Below, piece after piece: positions 50,683 through 60,152 of a stretch of 64,000 bases of DNA. The stretch is taken from the NCBI RefSeq assembly GCF_008725655.1, contig NZ_VYXP01000002.1, positions 338,026 through 402,025 on the forward strand. The letters run 5' to 3'. This stretch comes from Marinihelvus fidelis. GTDB taxonomy: Bacteria > Pseudomonadota > Gammaproteobacteria > Xanthomonadales > SZUA-36. Below the pieces are notes generated by a model. It was given only the letters and a program-made list of their open reading frames with translations, searched no databases and was not told where the DNA came from. How positions within the stretch are numbered: the first letter of the stretch is position 1; every line of letters starts with the position of its first letter. The position numbers were made by a program, and so were the translations under genes.

Positions 50683-50711
50683 AAACCGGGGCCGCATTGC
50701 GACCCCGGTTT
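50683..50711 (+). terminator. intrinsic terminator after the kinase gene
   Basis: AAACCGGGG and CCCCGGTTT form a 9-bp stem with an 11-base loop, followed by a short T-run. It lies 20 bases after the stop codon. Confidence 0.7.
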
Positions 50712-50845
50712 CGTTAATGCGTGGTGCCGAATCCGTGGCACCGTGTCCTTGAAGCCCCCTGGTCCGGGTGCCGTCAGGCGCCGGTTCCCTCCCTTACACG
50801 GTTAATACGCGATTGATGCGCCAACAATATCACTTTTAATTTATT

Positions 50846-51295
50846 TTAATCATTATCATCGACTTCCAGTTGGCCGCTGAGACGCCGCCAGACGTGCGAC
50901 CAGGACAAACCAATGGCCAGCAGTATGGCCATCGCGGACAACACCAGCCAGGCCACCGCGTTTGCGGACCCGGCGCTGACCACACCGATATCAATCAGCA
51001 GCCAGATGCCGGTGCCGATAATCAGGGCACCAATCACCGACCCCAGCAGGCCCAGGCTGTTCTTGGTGGAGACCAGGAACACGGTCCAGCCGGCCAGCAG
51101 GATGGCGCCGACAAAGAAATGCACCGCACTGATGCCACCGGTGCCGTCTTCATTAGCCACGGCCCGTTTGACCCAGTGAAAGTACGACCAGCCGCTGGGA
51201 TTGAAGGTCAGGAACACCAGGAAAAACGACGCCACCAGGCGCCAGAGGAAATCGATCGCCCCGAATTCATTCGAGGACTTTGAGCCGTCCGCCAT
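50846..51295 (-). CDS. DUF6524-like four-helix membrane protein
   Basis: The 149-residue protein has four membrane helices (about residues 15-33, 60-78, 84-103 and 112-130). The first is followed by NPSGWSYFHWV, a conserved pattern in DUF6524-type proteins of unknown function. A Trp-rich tail precedes a short acidic end (LEVDDND). It stands alone between two plus-strand operons. The name is from memory of the pattern; no search was possible. Confidence 0.7.
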   Translation of the reverse strand: MADGSKSSNEFGAIDFLWRLVASFFLVFLTFNPSGWSYFHWVKRAVANEDGTGGISAVHFFVGAILLAGWTVFLVSTKNSLGLLGSVIGALIIGTGIWLLIDIGVVSAGSANAVAWLVLSAMAILLAIGLSWSHVWRRLSGQLEVDDND

Positions 51296-51466
51296 GCCGC
51301 AAACACCTATTCACCTGAACGCCGGACATTATGCCCGATTCGCGCGCGTGCACAGCGGTGACACCGGCGGCGACAGGCCGCCCCTGGTTAGCGGCCGGAA
51401 GCATCCGGCGAAGGCAGAACCTGCGTTACACTTGCGTCATCCCTGTTCAGCCAGCCGGAGAATTTC

Positions 51467-51937
51467 GTGCCCGAAACCATCAACGTCAATGGCCAGCCGC
51501 AAACCTTCGATGGGGATGGCGACATGCCCCTGCTGTGGTACCTGCGGGAGAAACTCGACCTGACCGGCACCAAGTTCGGCTGCGGCATGGGCCTGTGCGG
51601 CGCCTGTACGGTGCACCTGGACGGCCAGGCCATTCGCTCCTGCCTGACGCCCGTCAGCACGGCGTTTGGCCGCGACATCACGACCATCGAGGGCCTGTCC
51701 GAGGATGGTTCACACCCCCTGCAGCTGGCCTGGATCCGGCATCGCGTGCCGCAATGCGGCTACTGCCAGGCGGGGCAGATCATGAATGCGGCCAGCTTCC
51801 TGGCCACCAACCCCAGCCCCGACCGCGACGCCGTCGACCAGGCCATGCAGGGCAACATCTGCCGTTGCGGCACCTATAACCGCATCAAGGCGGCCATCCT
51901 GGATGTCGCTGGCACGGAATCGGAGGACATGGCATGA
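51467..51937 (+). CDS. [2Fe-2S] subunit of an IorAB-like molybdenum hydroxylase
   Basis: The 156-residue protein carries two iron-sulfur clusters. A plant-type ferredoxin domain has [16 protein letters not shown] with the first cluster's cysteines, and a helical domain has [11 protein letters not shown] and [12 protein letters not shown] for the second. It resembles isoquinoline 1-oxidoreductase alpha subunits (IorA) and aldehyde-oxidase small subunits. A GTG at 51467 is the start. It overlaps the large-subunit gene by four bases. It passes electrons from the molybdenum centre to an acceptor, which is not encoded here. Confidence 0.93.
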   Translation: MPETINVNGQPQTFDGDGDMPLLWYLREKLDLTGTKFGCGMGLCGACTVHLDGQAIRSCLTPVSTAFGRDITTIEGLSEDGSHPLQLAWIRHRVPQCGYCQAGQIMNAASFLATNPSPDRDAVDQAMQGNICRCGTYNRIKAAILDVAGTESEDMA

Positions 51938-54102
51938 GCGTATTTCACGTCACCCGCCGCGATTTCCTGCGCACCTCCGGCGTCGCCGCCGGCGGCCTGA
52001 CCCTGGGCGTCGGCTTTACCGCATCAGCCCTTGGCAGCGCCCAGGCGCCCGACCCGACGGAGCTGAATGCCTTCGTCCACATCGCCCCGAATGGCGACAC
52101 CGTGCTCTACTGCGGCCGCTGCGAAATGGGCCAGGGCATTTCCACCGCCCTGCCCGCGGCCGTCGCCGACGAGCTTGAGGCCGACTGGTCACGCGTGACC
52201 GTGCTGCAGGGTGACGGCGATGCCAAGTACGGCCCACAGAATACTGGCGGCTCGAAGAGCATCAACGTCATGTTCACCCCCATGCGCGAAGCCGGCGCCG
52301 CGGCCCAGGCCATGCTGGTCACCGCCGCCGCGCAACGCTGGAACCTGCCCGTCGACGACTGCTACGCGGACAACCACGTGGTCCGCAACCGCCAAGATGA
52401 CCGCCAGCTGGGCTACGGCGAACTGGCAGCCGACGCGGCGAAACTGGATGTGCCCGACTCGCCGCGGCTGAAGCAACCCGACCAGTTCCGCTACATCGGC
52501 AAGCCGCTGCCGCGGCACGACATGGCCGACGTGGTCACCGGCCGGCGCACCTATGGTGCCGACACCCGCATTCCCGGCATGAAATACGCCGCCATCCGCC
52601 ACGTCCCGGTCATGGGCGGGGCGGTGAAGTCTTTCGACGCCACGGCCGCCAGGGCCATGCCCGGCGTCGTCGACGTGATCGCCATCGATCGCTTCGAGAA
52701 CGCCTACGGCAGCCTGGGCGGCATCGCCGTGGTCGCCGATACCACCTGGCAGGCACGCAAGGCGCTGGACGCCGTGCAGGTCGAGTTTGAGCCCGGGCCG
52801 CATGGCGGCTATGACTCGTCCGCCTACAAGGCCGAACTGGTCAGCCGCGTTGAGCAGCCCTGCGAGAAAACACATGAACGCGGCGACCTGGCCGGCGTGT
52901 TCGACGCGGCCCAGTCGCGGCACAAGGCCACCTACACGGGCGGACATTTGTCCCATTCGCCGATGGAACCCATGGCCAGCACGGTCTGGGTACGCGAAGA
53001 CGATGTCGAAGTCTGGGCGTCGACCCAGGACCCGGCCGGCATCCAGCGCACCCTGGGCGCGTTCCTGGGACGCGAACCGGAGTCCATCACCGTGCACGTG
53101 ATGATGGCCGGTGGTGCCTTCGGGCGGAAGTTCAAGTGTGACTACGTGCAGGAAGCCGCGGCGCTGTCGCGGGCCGTCGGCGCGCCGGTTCACCTGACCT
53201 GGTCGCGCGAGGAAGACACGCGCACCGGCTACTACCACTCGCTCAGCGCGCAGCATATCGAGGCATCGATGGACGCCGAGGGCAACGTCACCGGCTGGCT
53301 GCACCGGGCCGCGTTCCCGGCCATCCGCACGACCTTCGACCCCAGCGTCGACCGCCCGTCCGCCGACGACCTGTCGGCGGTCAGCGACCACCCGTACGGC
53401 ATCGCCAACATGCAGGTCGAGTCCGGCCTGTCACCGGCGCATACCCGCATCGGCTGGTACCGGGCCGTGTATGCCATTTTCTACGGCTACGCCATCAACG
53501 TGTTCACTCACGAACTGGCGGAGAAGGCCGGCAAGGACCCGCTCGATTTCTACCGGCAGATCTACGCCAACAACACCAACCCGGAGCAGGCCGAGCAGGT
53601 GCAGCGTTCGCTGGGCGTGCTGAACCTGGCGGCCGAGAAGGCCGGCTGGGGCCGCGAACTGCCCGACGGCCAGGGCCTGGGCATCGCCGTGCACCACAGC
53701 TTCGAGTCCTACCTGGCCATGGTGGTCCATGCCGAGGTCGACGGTGACGACATCAAGGTGCACCGGGTGGACTGCGCGGTCGATTGCGGCCTGGTGCTGA
53801 ATCCCGACCAGGCCACGGCGCAAATGGAAGGCGCGGTCATGATGGGCATGTCTTTGGCCCTGTACACGGAGGTCAGCTTCCGCGAGGGCGCGGTCGTCAA
53901 TTCGAATTTCCATGACTACCCGGTCCTGCGCAGCAACGAGGCGCCACCGGAGATCAACGTGTATTTCACCAATACGGACGCCCGCCCCACCGGCCTGGGT
54001 GAGCCCGGTGTGCCGACCTTTGCCCCGGCGCTTGCCGGCGCGATCTACGCTGCCTCCGGTGTGCGCCACCGTGACCTGCCGATCAAGCCAATGACGGTCT
54101 GA
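51934..54102 (+). CDS. xanthine dehydrogenase-family molybdopterin-binding subunit (IorB-like), exported by Tat
   Basis: The 722-residue protein has a Tat signal ([19 protein letters not shown]) followed by the domains of a periplasmic IorB/aldehyde dehydrogenase-type molybdenum hydroxylase. Conserved blocks include [36 protein letters not shown] (molybdopterin cofactor) and the C-terminal [17 protein letters not shown] with the catalytic glutamate. It probably oxidises an aldehyde or N-heterocycle. With the iron-sulfur subunit it forms an enzyme without an FAD subunit, so electrons pass to a cytochrome or quinone. No cofactor-maturation (MocA/XdhC) gene is near. Confidence 0.93.
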   Translation: MSVFHVTRRDFLRTSGVAAGGLTLGVGFTASALGSAQAPDPTELNAFVHIAPNGDTVLYCGRCEMGQGISTALPAAVADELEADWSRVTVLQGDGDAKYGPQNTGGSKSINVMFTPMREAGAAAQAMLVTAAAQRWNLPVDDCYADNHVVRNRQDDRQLGYGELAADAAKLDVPDSPRLKQPDQFRYIGKPLPRHDMADVVTGRRTYGADTRIPGMKYAAIRHVPVMGGAVKSFDATAARAMPGVVDVIAIDRFENAYGSLGGIAVVADTTWQARKALDAVQVEFEPGPHGGYDSSAYKAELVSRVEQPCEKTHERGDLAGVFDAAQSRHKATYTGGHLSHSPMEPMASTVWVREDDVEVWASTQDPAGIQRTLGAFLGREPESITVHVMMAGGAFGRKFKCDYVQEAAALSRAVGAPVHLTWSREEDTRTGYYHSLSAQHIEASMDAEGNVTGWLHRAAFPAIRTTFDPSVDRPSADDLSAVSDHPYGIANMQVESGLSPAHTRIGWYRAVYAIFYGYAINVFTHELAEKAGKDPLDFYRQIYANNTNPEQAEQVQRSLGVLNLAAEKAGWGRELPDGQGLGIAVHHSFESYLAMVVHAEVDGDDIKVHRVDCAVDCGLVLNPDQATAQMEGAVMMGMSLALYTEVSFREGAVVNSNFHDYPVLRSNEAPPEINVYFTNTDARPTGLGEPGVPTFAPALAGAIYAASGVRHRDLPIKPMTV

Positions 54103-54171
54103 GCGCAGCCGGGTGACCCGACTTTCCGGTATGCTAGCGGGCTGAAATCGCATAACAGAGGTTCCACCCGC

Positions 54172-56382
54172 ATGAAAATCCGTACCCCGCTGGCCATGGC
54201 TGTCGCCATCGCCATCAGCGCGGCCGCCTGCTCGAAGCCCGAGCAGGAGCAGGCCGCGACCCCGGAGTCTGACACCGCCACCACGGCGGCCGCTGAAACC
54301 CCAACGACGACCGAAGCCGTGACCGAAACCGACGCCAACCCATTCCTGGCCGCCAGCCCGCTGTACCTGGGCTACCCGCAGTTCGACAAGATCGACGATG
54401 CCGACTACCTGCCCGCTTTCGAGCAGGGCATGAAAGAGCAGCTGGTCGAAATCCAGGCCATCGCTGACAACCCGGAAGCGCCGACTTTCGACAACACCTT
54501 CGTGGCCATGGAGCGCTCAGGCCAGACCCTGGACCGCGTTTCCCGCGTGTTCTTCGCCATGGTCTCCGCGCACACCAACGATGCCATCAACGAGGCCCGC
54601 GCCGAGCTGGCGCCGAAACTGTCAGCGCACGGTGACGCCATCCAGCTGAACGGCCCGCTGTTCGAACGCATCAAGACCGTGCATGACAACGTCGACGCGC
54701 TTGAGCTGGACCCCGAATCGAAGCGACTGGTCGAGGAAACCTACCGTGACTTCGTCCGTGCTGGTGCACAGCTCAATGACGAGCAGAAGGAACAGCTGAA
54801 AGCCCTGAACGCGGAGCTCGCCACCCTGACCACCGAGTTCAGCCAGAACGTGCTGAAGGAAGTTAACGGCAAGGCCATCGTCGTTGAAAGCGCGGAAGAA
54901 CTGGCCGGCCTGACCGACACCGAGATCGCATCCGCGAAAGAGGCCGCCGAAGCCCGTGAAATGGGCGATAAGTGGGTCATTCCTCTGCTGAACACCTCGC
55001 AACAGCCTTCCCTGGCTTCGCTGGAGAACCGTGAACTGCGCCAGCGCATCATGGAAACCTCGCTGGGCCGTGGCAGCTCAGGTGGCGAGTTCGACAATCG
55101 CGAGGTGTTGACGAAGGTCGCCCGCCTGCGCGCCGAGCGCGCCGCGCTGCTGGGCTACGCCAATCACGCCGCCTACCAACTGGAAGACCAGACCGCGCGC
55201 ACGGTTGAAGCCGTCAACGAACGGCTGGCCAGCCTGGCGCCGCCAGCCGTGGCCAACGCCAGGAAAGAAGCCGCCGACCTGCAGGCCGTGGTCGAGGCCG
55301 AAGGTGGTGACTTCGAAATCACCGCCGCCGACTGGGACTTCTACACCGAGAAGGTGCGGCAACAGAAATTCGACTTCGATGCCGGCGAGCTGAAGCCGTA
55401 TCTCGAAATGAACAACGTGCTGGAAAACGGCGTGTTCTTCGCCGCCGGCCAGGTCTATGGCCTGACCTTCGAACCGCGCCCCGACCTGCCCGTCTACCAC
55501 CCGGACGTAAAAGTCTGGGAAGTGTTCGACGCGGACGGCTCCACGCTAGGTCTGTTCATCGGCGATTTCTACGCCCGTGAATCGAAGCGCGGCGGCGCCT
55601 GGATGAACGCCTACGTGTCGCAGTCCGGCCTGATGGGCACGCAGCCGGTGGTCGCCAACCACCAGAACATCCCGAAGCCGCCGGAAGGCGAGCCGACGTT
55701 GATGACCTGGACCGAGGTCACCACCATGTTCCACGAATTCGGCCATGCCCTGCACGGCCTGTTCTCAAACGTGAAGTACCCGTCGTTCTCCGGCACCTCG
55801 GTGCCGCGTGACTTCGTCGAGTACCCCTCGCAGGTGAACGAAATGTGGGCCGACTGGCCGGAAGTTCTGGCCAACTATGCGGTGCACTACCAGACCGGCG
55901 AAGCGATTCCTCAGGAACTGCTGGACAAGGTACTGGCGTCGAGCAAATTCAACCAGGGCTACGCCACCACCGAGTACCTGGCCGCCGCCCTGCTTGACCA
56001 GGCCTGGCACCAGCGCACCGCGGACGAAATTCCGGACGCCGACGGCGCCCTCGCCTTTGAGGCGCAGGCCCTGGCCGACGCCGGCGTCGACTACGCCCCT
56101 GTGCCGCCGCGCTACCGCAGCACCTACTTCTCCCACATCATGGGCGGCTATTCCGCCGGCTACTACGCCTACATCTGGAGCGAGGTGCTGGACGCCGACA
56201 CCGTGGAGTGGTTCAAGGAGAACGGTGGCATGAGCCGCGAAAACGGTGACCACTTCCGCGCGACGCTGCTGTCCCGCGGCGGCTCGGAAGACGCCATGGC
56301 CCTGTTCCAGGACTTCCGGGGCCGCGCGCCCGACGTCCAGCCGCTGCTGGTTCGTCGTGGCCTGGTCAACGAGGAAGACTAA
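54172..56382 (+). CDS. M3-family oligopeptidase lipoprotein (Dcp-like peptidyl-dipeptidase)
   Basis: The 736-residue protein has a lipoprotein signal ending SAAAC (Cys20), a threonine/alanine-rich linker (about 21-55) and an M3 metallopeptidase domain. Zinc-binding HEFGH is at about residues 521-525, with the third ligand Glu downstream in YPSQVNEMW; the MGGYSAGYYAYIWSEVLDAD block is typical of Dcp. It would cleave dipeptides from peptides, probably at the periplasmic side of a membrane, unlike cytosolic E. coli Dcp. A terminator follows closely. Confidence 0.94.
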   Translation: MKIRTPLAMAVAIAISAAACSKPEQEQAATPESDTATTAAAETPTTTEAVTETDANPFLAASPLYLGYPQFDKIDDADYLPAFEQGMKEQLVEIQAIADNPEAPTFDNTFVAMERSGQTLDRVSRVFFAMVSAHTNDAINEARAELAPKLSAHGDAIQLNGPLFERIKTVHDNVDALELDPESKRLVEETYRDFVRAGAQLNDEQKEQLKALNAELATLTTEFSQNVLKEVNGKAIVVESAEELAGLTDTEIASAKEAAEAREMGDKWVIPLLNTSQQPSLASLENRELRQRIMETSLGRGSSGGEFDNREVLTKVARLRAERAALLGYANHAAYQLEDQTARTVEAVNERLASLAPPAVANARKEAADLQAVVEAEGGDFEITAADWDFYTEKVRQQKFDFDAGELKPYLEMNNVLENGVFFAAGQVYGLTFEPRPDLPVYHPDVKVWEVFDADGSTLGLFIGDFYARESKRGGAWMNAYVSQSGLMGTQPVVANHQNIPKPPEGEPTLMTWTEVTTMFHEFGHALHGLFSNVKYPSFSGTSVPRDFVEYPSQVNEMWADWPEVLANYAVHYQTGEAIPQELLDKVLASSKFNQGYATTEYLAAALLDQAWHQRTADEIPDADGALAFEAQALADAGVDYAPVPPRYRSTYFSHIMGGYSAGYYAYIWSEVLDADTVEWFKENGGMSRENGDHFRATLLSRGGSEDAMALFQDFRGRAPDVQPLLVRRGLVNEED

Positions 56383-56399
56383 GGGCGAAGGTCCCAAGG

Positions 56400-56429
56400 A
56401 AAAAGCCCGTCTCACGGCGGGCTTTTTTC
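56400..56429 (+). terminator. intrinsic terminator after the M3 peptidase gene
   Basis: AGCCCG and CGGGCT pair around an 8-base loop and are followed by a T-run; an A-run lies on the 5' side. It is about 20 bases past the stop codon. Confidence 0.85.
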
Positions 56430-56473
56430 GTACCGGGCTGGCGCTTTTTGCCGCTTAACCCTGTCTCGTCGCG

Positions 56474-57409
56474 ATGACACAAGACCCAAACCACACGTCC
56501 GCAGCGGCCCGCCCACGGGCAGAAGGCCACGTGTTCCTCACCGGCGCCCCCCGCTGTGGTTCCTCGTGGGCGGGACAGGCCCTGAGCGCGGCCATCGGCG
56601 CGCGTTACATCTACGAGCCATTCAACCCGCAATGGGCACCCGCGCTGAAGGGCCGCTCGGGCCACTTCCGTTACCTGGGTGCCAACGCCAGCCCGCGCTC
56701 CGAGATTGTGACCGCGGCCGACCGGGCCTTCGCCGGCCAGCAGGGCCTCAAACAATGGGCACGTGCCGCCTACCGTGGCTACCTGGGCAACGCCATGACG
56801 GGCCGTGCGCGCGTGCTGGTCAAGGACCCGACCGCCTGCCTGATGGCCGAATGGCTGGCACGGCACTACCCCATCCGCGTAGGAATTATTTTCAGGCACC
56901 CGTGTGGTTTCGCGTCCAGCCTGTCGCAACTGGAATGGGACTTCAGGGTCGACCGGCTACTTTCGCAACCCGGGTTACTTCGCAAACACCTTTCCAGACA
57001 CGAGCAGCTGCTGCGCCAGGCCGGAAAAGACCCGTGGTTGCGCAAGGGGGCGTTCTGGGGCGCGCTGCACCATGTTTTCCTTGCCCAGTCCATGGACCAT
57101 CCGGACTGGGTCCTGTGGCCCTACGAAAGTCTCTGCGCCGAGCCCGAGGCACAGTTCCAGGCCCTGGCCCGGTCTTTGGACTTCGACGTTGACGATAATG
57201 CCTTGCGCCGTGCGCTTCCTTCCGTGCGTCACAACAGCCCCGACAGCGGCAGCACGCGCCGGCATAGCCAGTCTATGCCGGCCAGCTGGCGTAAACGCCT
57301 GTCGGCGGCCGCCATTGATGCCGTCGAGGGCATCGCCCGAGAGTTTGTGCCACGTGGCGCGCTGGCGGCCAGGTCGCCGACAACGGCGATACATTCAGAC
57401 AGCTGGTAG
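56474..57409 (+). CDS. sulfotransferase-family protein (glycan locus)
   Basis: The 311-residue protein has a PAPS-binding P-loop FLTGAPRCGSSWAGQAL (residues 21-37) and a 3'-phosphate loop IIFRHPCGFASSL (near 138-150), the two marks of cytosolic sulfotransferases. It likely transfers sulfate from PAPS to a sugar or lipid. It opens the glycan locus; a consensus -10 sequence then separates it from the next gene. A second sulfotransferase-like gene is 2.7 kb downstream. The acceptor is unknown. Confidence 0.85.
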   Translation: MTQDPNHTSAAARPRAEGHVFLTGAPRCGSSWAGQALSAAIGARYIYEPFNPQWAPALKGRSGHFRYLGANASPRSEIVTAADRAFAGQQGLKQWARAAYRGYLGNAMTGRARVLVKDPTACLMAEWLARHYPIRVGIIFRHPCGFASSLSQLEWDFRVDRLLSQPGLLRKHLSRHEQLLRQAGKDPWLRKGAFWGALHHVFLAQSMDHPDWVLWPYESLCAEPEAQFQALARSLDFDVDDNALRRALPSVRHNSPDSGSTRRHSQSMPASWRKRLSAAAIDAVEGIAREFVPRGALAARSPTTAIHSDSW

Positions 57410-57422
57410 TGTGTGTTTTCAC

Positions 57423-57428
57423 TATAAT
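57423..57428 (+). promoter_or_regulatory. candidate -10 element upstream of the glycosyltransferase genes
   Basis: A perfect TATAAT lies just after the sulfotransferase gene; no good -35 is seen at 16-18 bases. A CCCC/GGGG hairpin (57433-57448) is in the leader, and a 21-codon frame follows. Confidence 0.4.
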
Positions 57429-57479
57429 GACACCCCGTCGAACCGGGGCCGACCGCGCCCGCCTTCTGCCTGTCAAACC

Positions 57480-57545
57480 ATGATGATCTGTATCAAATCC
57501 GGAAACCTGGTTATTGGGCCCAAGGACGGCCGTTTCGTCGAATGA
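57480..57545 (+). other. possible 21-residue leader peptide before the glycosyltransferase
   Basis: ATGATG starts a 21-codon frame (MMICIKSGNLVIG... ending FVE) whose TGA overlaps the start ATG of the glycosyltransferase gene by four bases. This is the usual form of translational coupling, but no clear Shine-Dalgarno sequence precedes it. Confidence 0.3.
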
Positions 57546-58597
57546 TTGACGTTCTGAAACGCATTCTCCGGCTACCGCTGACGCTGCTCAACCTGGCCAG
57601 GCAACCCTTCAAGGTGCCCGGCTACATGGTGACGCGCACGCTGCAGGCCTGGCGCCACGGTTTCTCGCTGGAACGACGCCAGGATCACACCGCGAACATT
57701 CGCCGCGGCGACATCCTGCTGTTCGCCACACTGCGCAACGAACGCGTGCGCATGCCCTGGTTCCTGGACTATTACCGCAAGCTGGGTGTAAGCCATTTCC
57801 TGTTCGTCGACAACGGCTCTACCGATGGGTTCCGGGAGCTGGTCGCCGACATGGAGGATGTCTCGGTGTGGTACACGGAGGCCAGCTACGCGAAAGCGAA
57901 CTTCGGCATGCACTGGCTTAACGGCCTGCTGCGCCGGTACGGCCGGGGTCACTGGTGTGTGACCTGCGACCCCGATGAATTCCTGGTCTTCCCCTACAGC
58001 GACCATCGAAACCTGGAGGACCTGGCCGGTTTTCTCGAAGCCGAACAGCGGCGGAGTTTCTGCTGCGTCATGCTCGACATGTACAGCGACGGCCCGATCA
58101 GCGACGCCCACTACCGCGAAGGCGACGACCCCCTGGCCATCACGCCGTTCTTTGATGGCGTCGGCTACGTACAGCAACCGGGCTGGCTGAGCGAGATCAA
58201 GGTCCAGGGCGGCGTTCGTCGGCGGGTGTTCTTCAACGATAATCCGGACTCGTCGCCGTCGATTCACAAGACCCCCTTCGTCAAGTGGCGCTGGTATGAC
58301 AACTACTTCCTGTCGATGCACCAGCTGGTCCCGGCCTACCTCAACGTGCCGCACGCGGCCACGCATGATTCGCCGACCGGCGTGCTGCTGCACTTCAAGT
58401 ACTTCTCCCTGCTGGGTGACAAGATCGAGGAGGAAATGACCCGTGGAGAGCACTGGGACAACTCCTTCGAGTATCGCAGCTACGACGCACGCTTCCGACA
58501 GGGGCCGCTGCAGCTGTACTACGAGCGATCGGTTCGCTACTCCGACTGGCAGCAACTGGTCTCGCTGGGCTTCATGAACACCGGCCGGTGGTTCTAG
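57542..58597 (+). CDS. glycosyltransferase, Glyco_tranf_2_4/GT92-like
   Basis: The 351-residue protein has the fold of the GT2_4 family: FATLRNERVRMPWFLDYY (near 60-77), HFLFVDNGSTDGF with the nucleotide-binding Asp, and WCVTCDPDEFLVFPY with the DxD metal motif (near 140-154). These proteins are related to GT92 and add sugars to surface glycans. A basic N-terminal segment could bind the membrane. It is followed after 10 bases by a GT14-like gene. Donor and acceptor are not readable. Confidence 0.85.
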   Translation: MIDVLKRILRLPLTLLNLARQPFKVPGYMVTRTLQAWRHGFSLERRQDHTANIRRGDILLFATLRNERVRMPWFLDYYRKLGVSHFLFVDNGSTDGFRELVADMEDVSVWYTEASYAKANFGMHWLNGLLRRYGRGHWCVTCDPDEFLVFPYSDHRNLEDLAGFLEAEQRRSFCCVMLDMYSDGPISDAHYREGDDPLAITPFFDGVGYVQQPGWLSEIKVQGGVRRRVFFNDNPDSSPSIHKTPFVKWRWYDNYFLSMHQLVPAYLNVPHAATHDSPTGVLLHFKYFSLLGDKIEEEMTRGEHWDNSFEYRSYDARFRQGPLQLYYERSVRYSDWQQLVSLGFMNTGRWF

Positions 58598-58607
58598 GGA
58601 CACGCCG

Positions 58608-60152
58608 GTGAAGATCGCTTTCCTCGTTCTCGCCCACGACCAGCCGGCGCAGTGCTCGCGCCTGGCGGACCGCCTGCTCGCCCAGGGCGCGGACGTGTTC
58701 ATCCACGCGGACGAACGCGCCGGCAGTGCTTTTATCGAGCGGTTCAACGCCCATCTCCAGGCCAATAAGACCCAGGTCACCTGGGCCCCGCGCACGACCG
58801 TCGAATGGGGCAAGTGGTCGATGGTGCGTGCCACGCTGAACGGCCTGCAGGCCATCGCCGACTCCGGCTCCCGCCCGGATTATGTTTACCTCATTTCCGG
58901 CGCCGACTACCCTGTCCGCCCCCTGGACGAGCTCAGGGCCTTCCTGCGCGAACATCACGGCCGCGAATTCATAGAGAGTGTGAATGCGCTGGAAAACCGC
59001 TGGGTCACCGATGGCCTGCAGGAAGAGCGCTGGCGCTACCGGCACTGGGTCAGCTGGCGGACTCATCCCTGGCTGTTTGACAAGCAGTGGCGACTACAGC
59101 GCCTGCTTGGCCTGCGGCGGGAAATGCCGGCCGGGCTGAAACCGCATATGGGCTCACAATGGTGGACACTGACCTGGCCAACCTGCGAAGCCATCCTGGA
59201 ACTGGCCCGCGACACCGCCATCGAATCATTTTTCCGCACCACCTGGGTGCCGGACGAGCTGTTTTTCCAGACCGCGGTGCGCAAGGTCGTGGACCGGCAG
59301 GAGAATATCGATTCCCGCCACCTGACGCTGTACCGCTTCGATGTCACCGGCCAGCCGCTGGTGTTTCATGACGACCACGCCGAACTGCTGGCGTCGCAGC
59401 CCTACTTTTTCGCGCGCAAGCTATCAACCCGCGCCAACCAGCTTCGCGATCACCTGGATGCCGCGCCGGGACCGGATTTCCAACATGTGGCCGGGCATTA
59501 CCGCACCGTCGCGCTTCCGCTGGAAGAATATGACGCGCATATCGAGCAGCGGGCCAGTGGCCTGCCGGGTGTCAGGCGAATGCTTCGCCCCGACCCCGGA
59601 AACTACGGCGACCTGGCCTGGAACCGGCGGCCTTACGTGGTCGTTATCGGCGAGTGCGCCAATTCACTGCGCGCCACGAGAGAACACCTCGACAACATTG
59701 ACGGGCTGGTTTGCCACGGTGAACTGATGGCACCCGGGCCGCTTGACCTGGCCGATACCGATACCGGCCGCGCCGGTTACCAGCCCGGCGACAGCGGCCT
59801 GCGTGACCATTCGCCGGTCGACTTCCTGGCGGATCTCATCAACGACGCGCCCGACAGTCACGTGGCATGGTTGCTGCGGCCCGGCCAGGTGTCGATCGAA
59901 CGGCACAAGCATGGCAAGCCCACCCGAACCGACCTCGCTCTCATGCATGCCGAAGACCCGAACGCGCGGCTGGTCTTTCCGGACACCGACGGCACTTCGA
60001 CCCGGGATATCCTCCAGGCGGCTCGCAGCCATGCCACGCCGCACATTGTCCTGGACCTGTCGGCTGTTGGAGAGATTTCACCGGAGCAGGCCCTGTCACG
60101 TTTTATCAACGACCACCTGCCTGGTTGTCACACACCGGAATCGCCGCGATGA
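58608..60152 (+). CDS. core-2/I-branching-type glycosyltransferase (GT14) with extra C-terminal domain
   Basis: The 514-residue protein starts at a GTG with MKIAFLVLAHDQPAQCSRL, typical of bacterial GT14 branching enzymes. It continues with DVFIHADERAG, YVYLISGADYPVRP and GSQWWTLTW (near residue 180), then TTWVPDELFFQTAV. The GT14 part ends at about residue 310. The remaining 200 residues (from about YVVVIGECANSLRATRE) belong to no domain I know; they have an alpha/beta pattern and could be an accessory or acceptor-binding region. The stop overlaps the start of the next sulfotransferase gene by four bases. Confidence 0.82.
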   Translation: MKIAFLVLAHDQPAQCSRLADRLLAQGADVFIHADERAGSAFIERFNAHLQANKTQVTWAPRTTVEWGKWSMVRATLNGLQAIADSGSRPDYVYLISGADYPVRPLDELRAFLREHHGREFIESVNALENRWVTDGLQEERWRYRHWVSWRTHPWLFDKQWRLQRLLGLRREMPAGLKPHMGSQWWTLTWPTCEAILELARDTAIESFFRTTWVPDELFFQTAVRKVVDRQENIDSRHLTLYRFDVTGQPLVFHDDHAELLASQPYFFARKLSTRANQLRDHLDAAPGPDFQHVAGHYRTVALPLEEYDAHIEQRASGLPGVRRMLRPDPGNYGDLAWNRRPYVVVIGECANSLRATREHLDNIDGLVCHGELMAPGPLDLADTDTGRAGYQPGDSGLRDHSPVDFLADLINDAPDSHVAWLLRPGQVSIERHKHGKPTRTDLALMHAEDPNARLVFPDTDGTSTRDILQAARSHATPHIVLDLSAVGEISPEQALSRFINDHLPGCHTPESPR

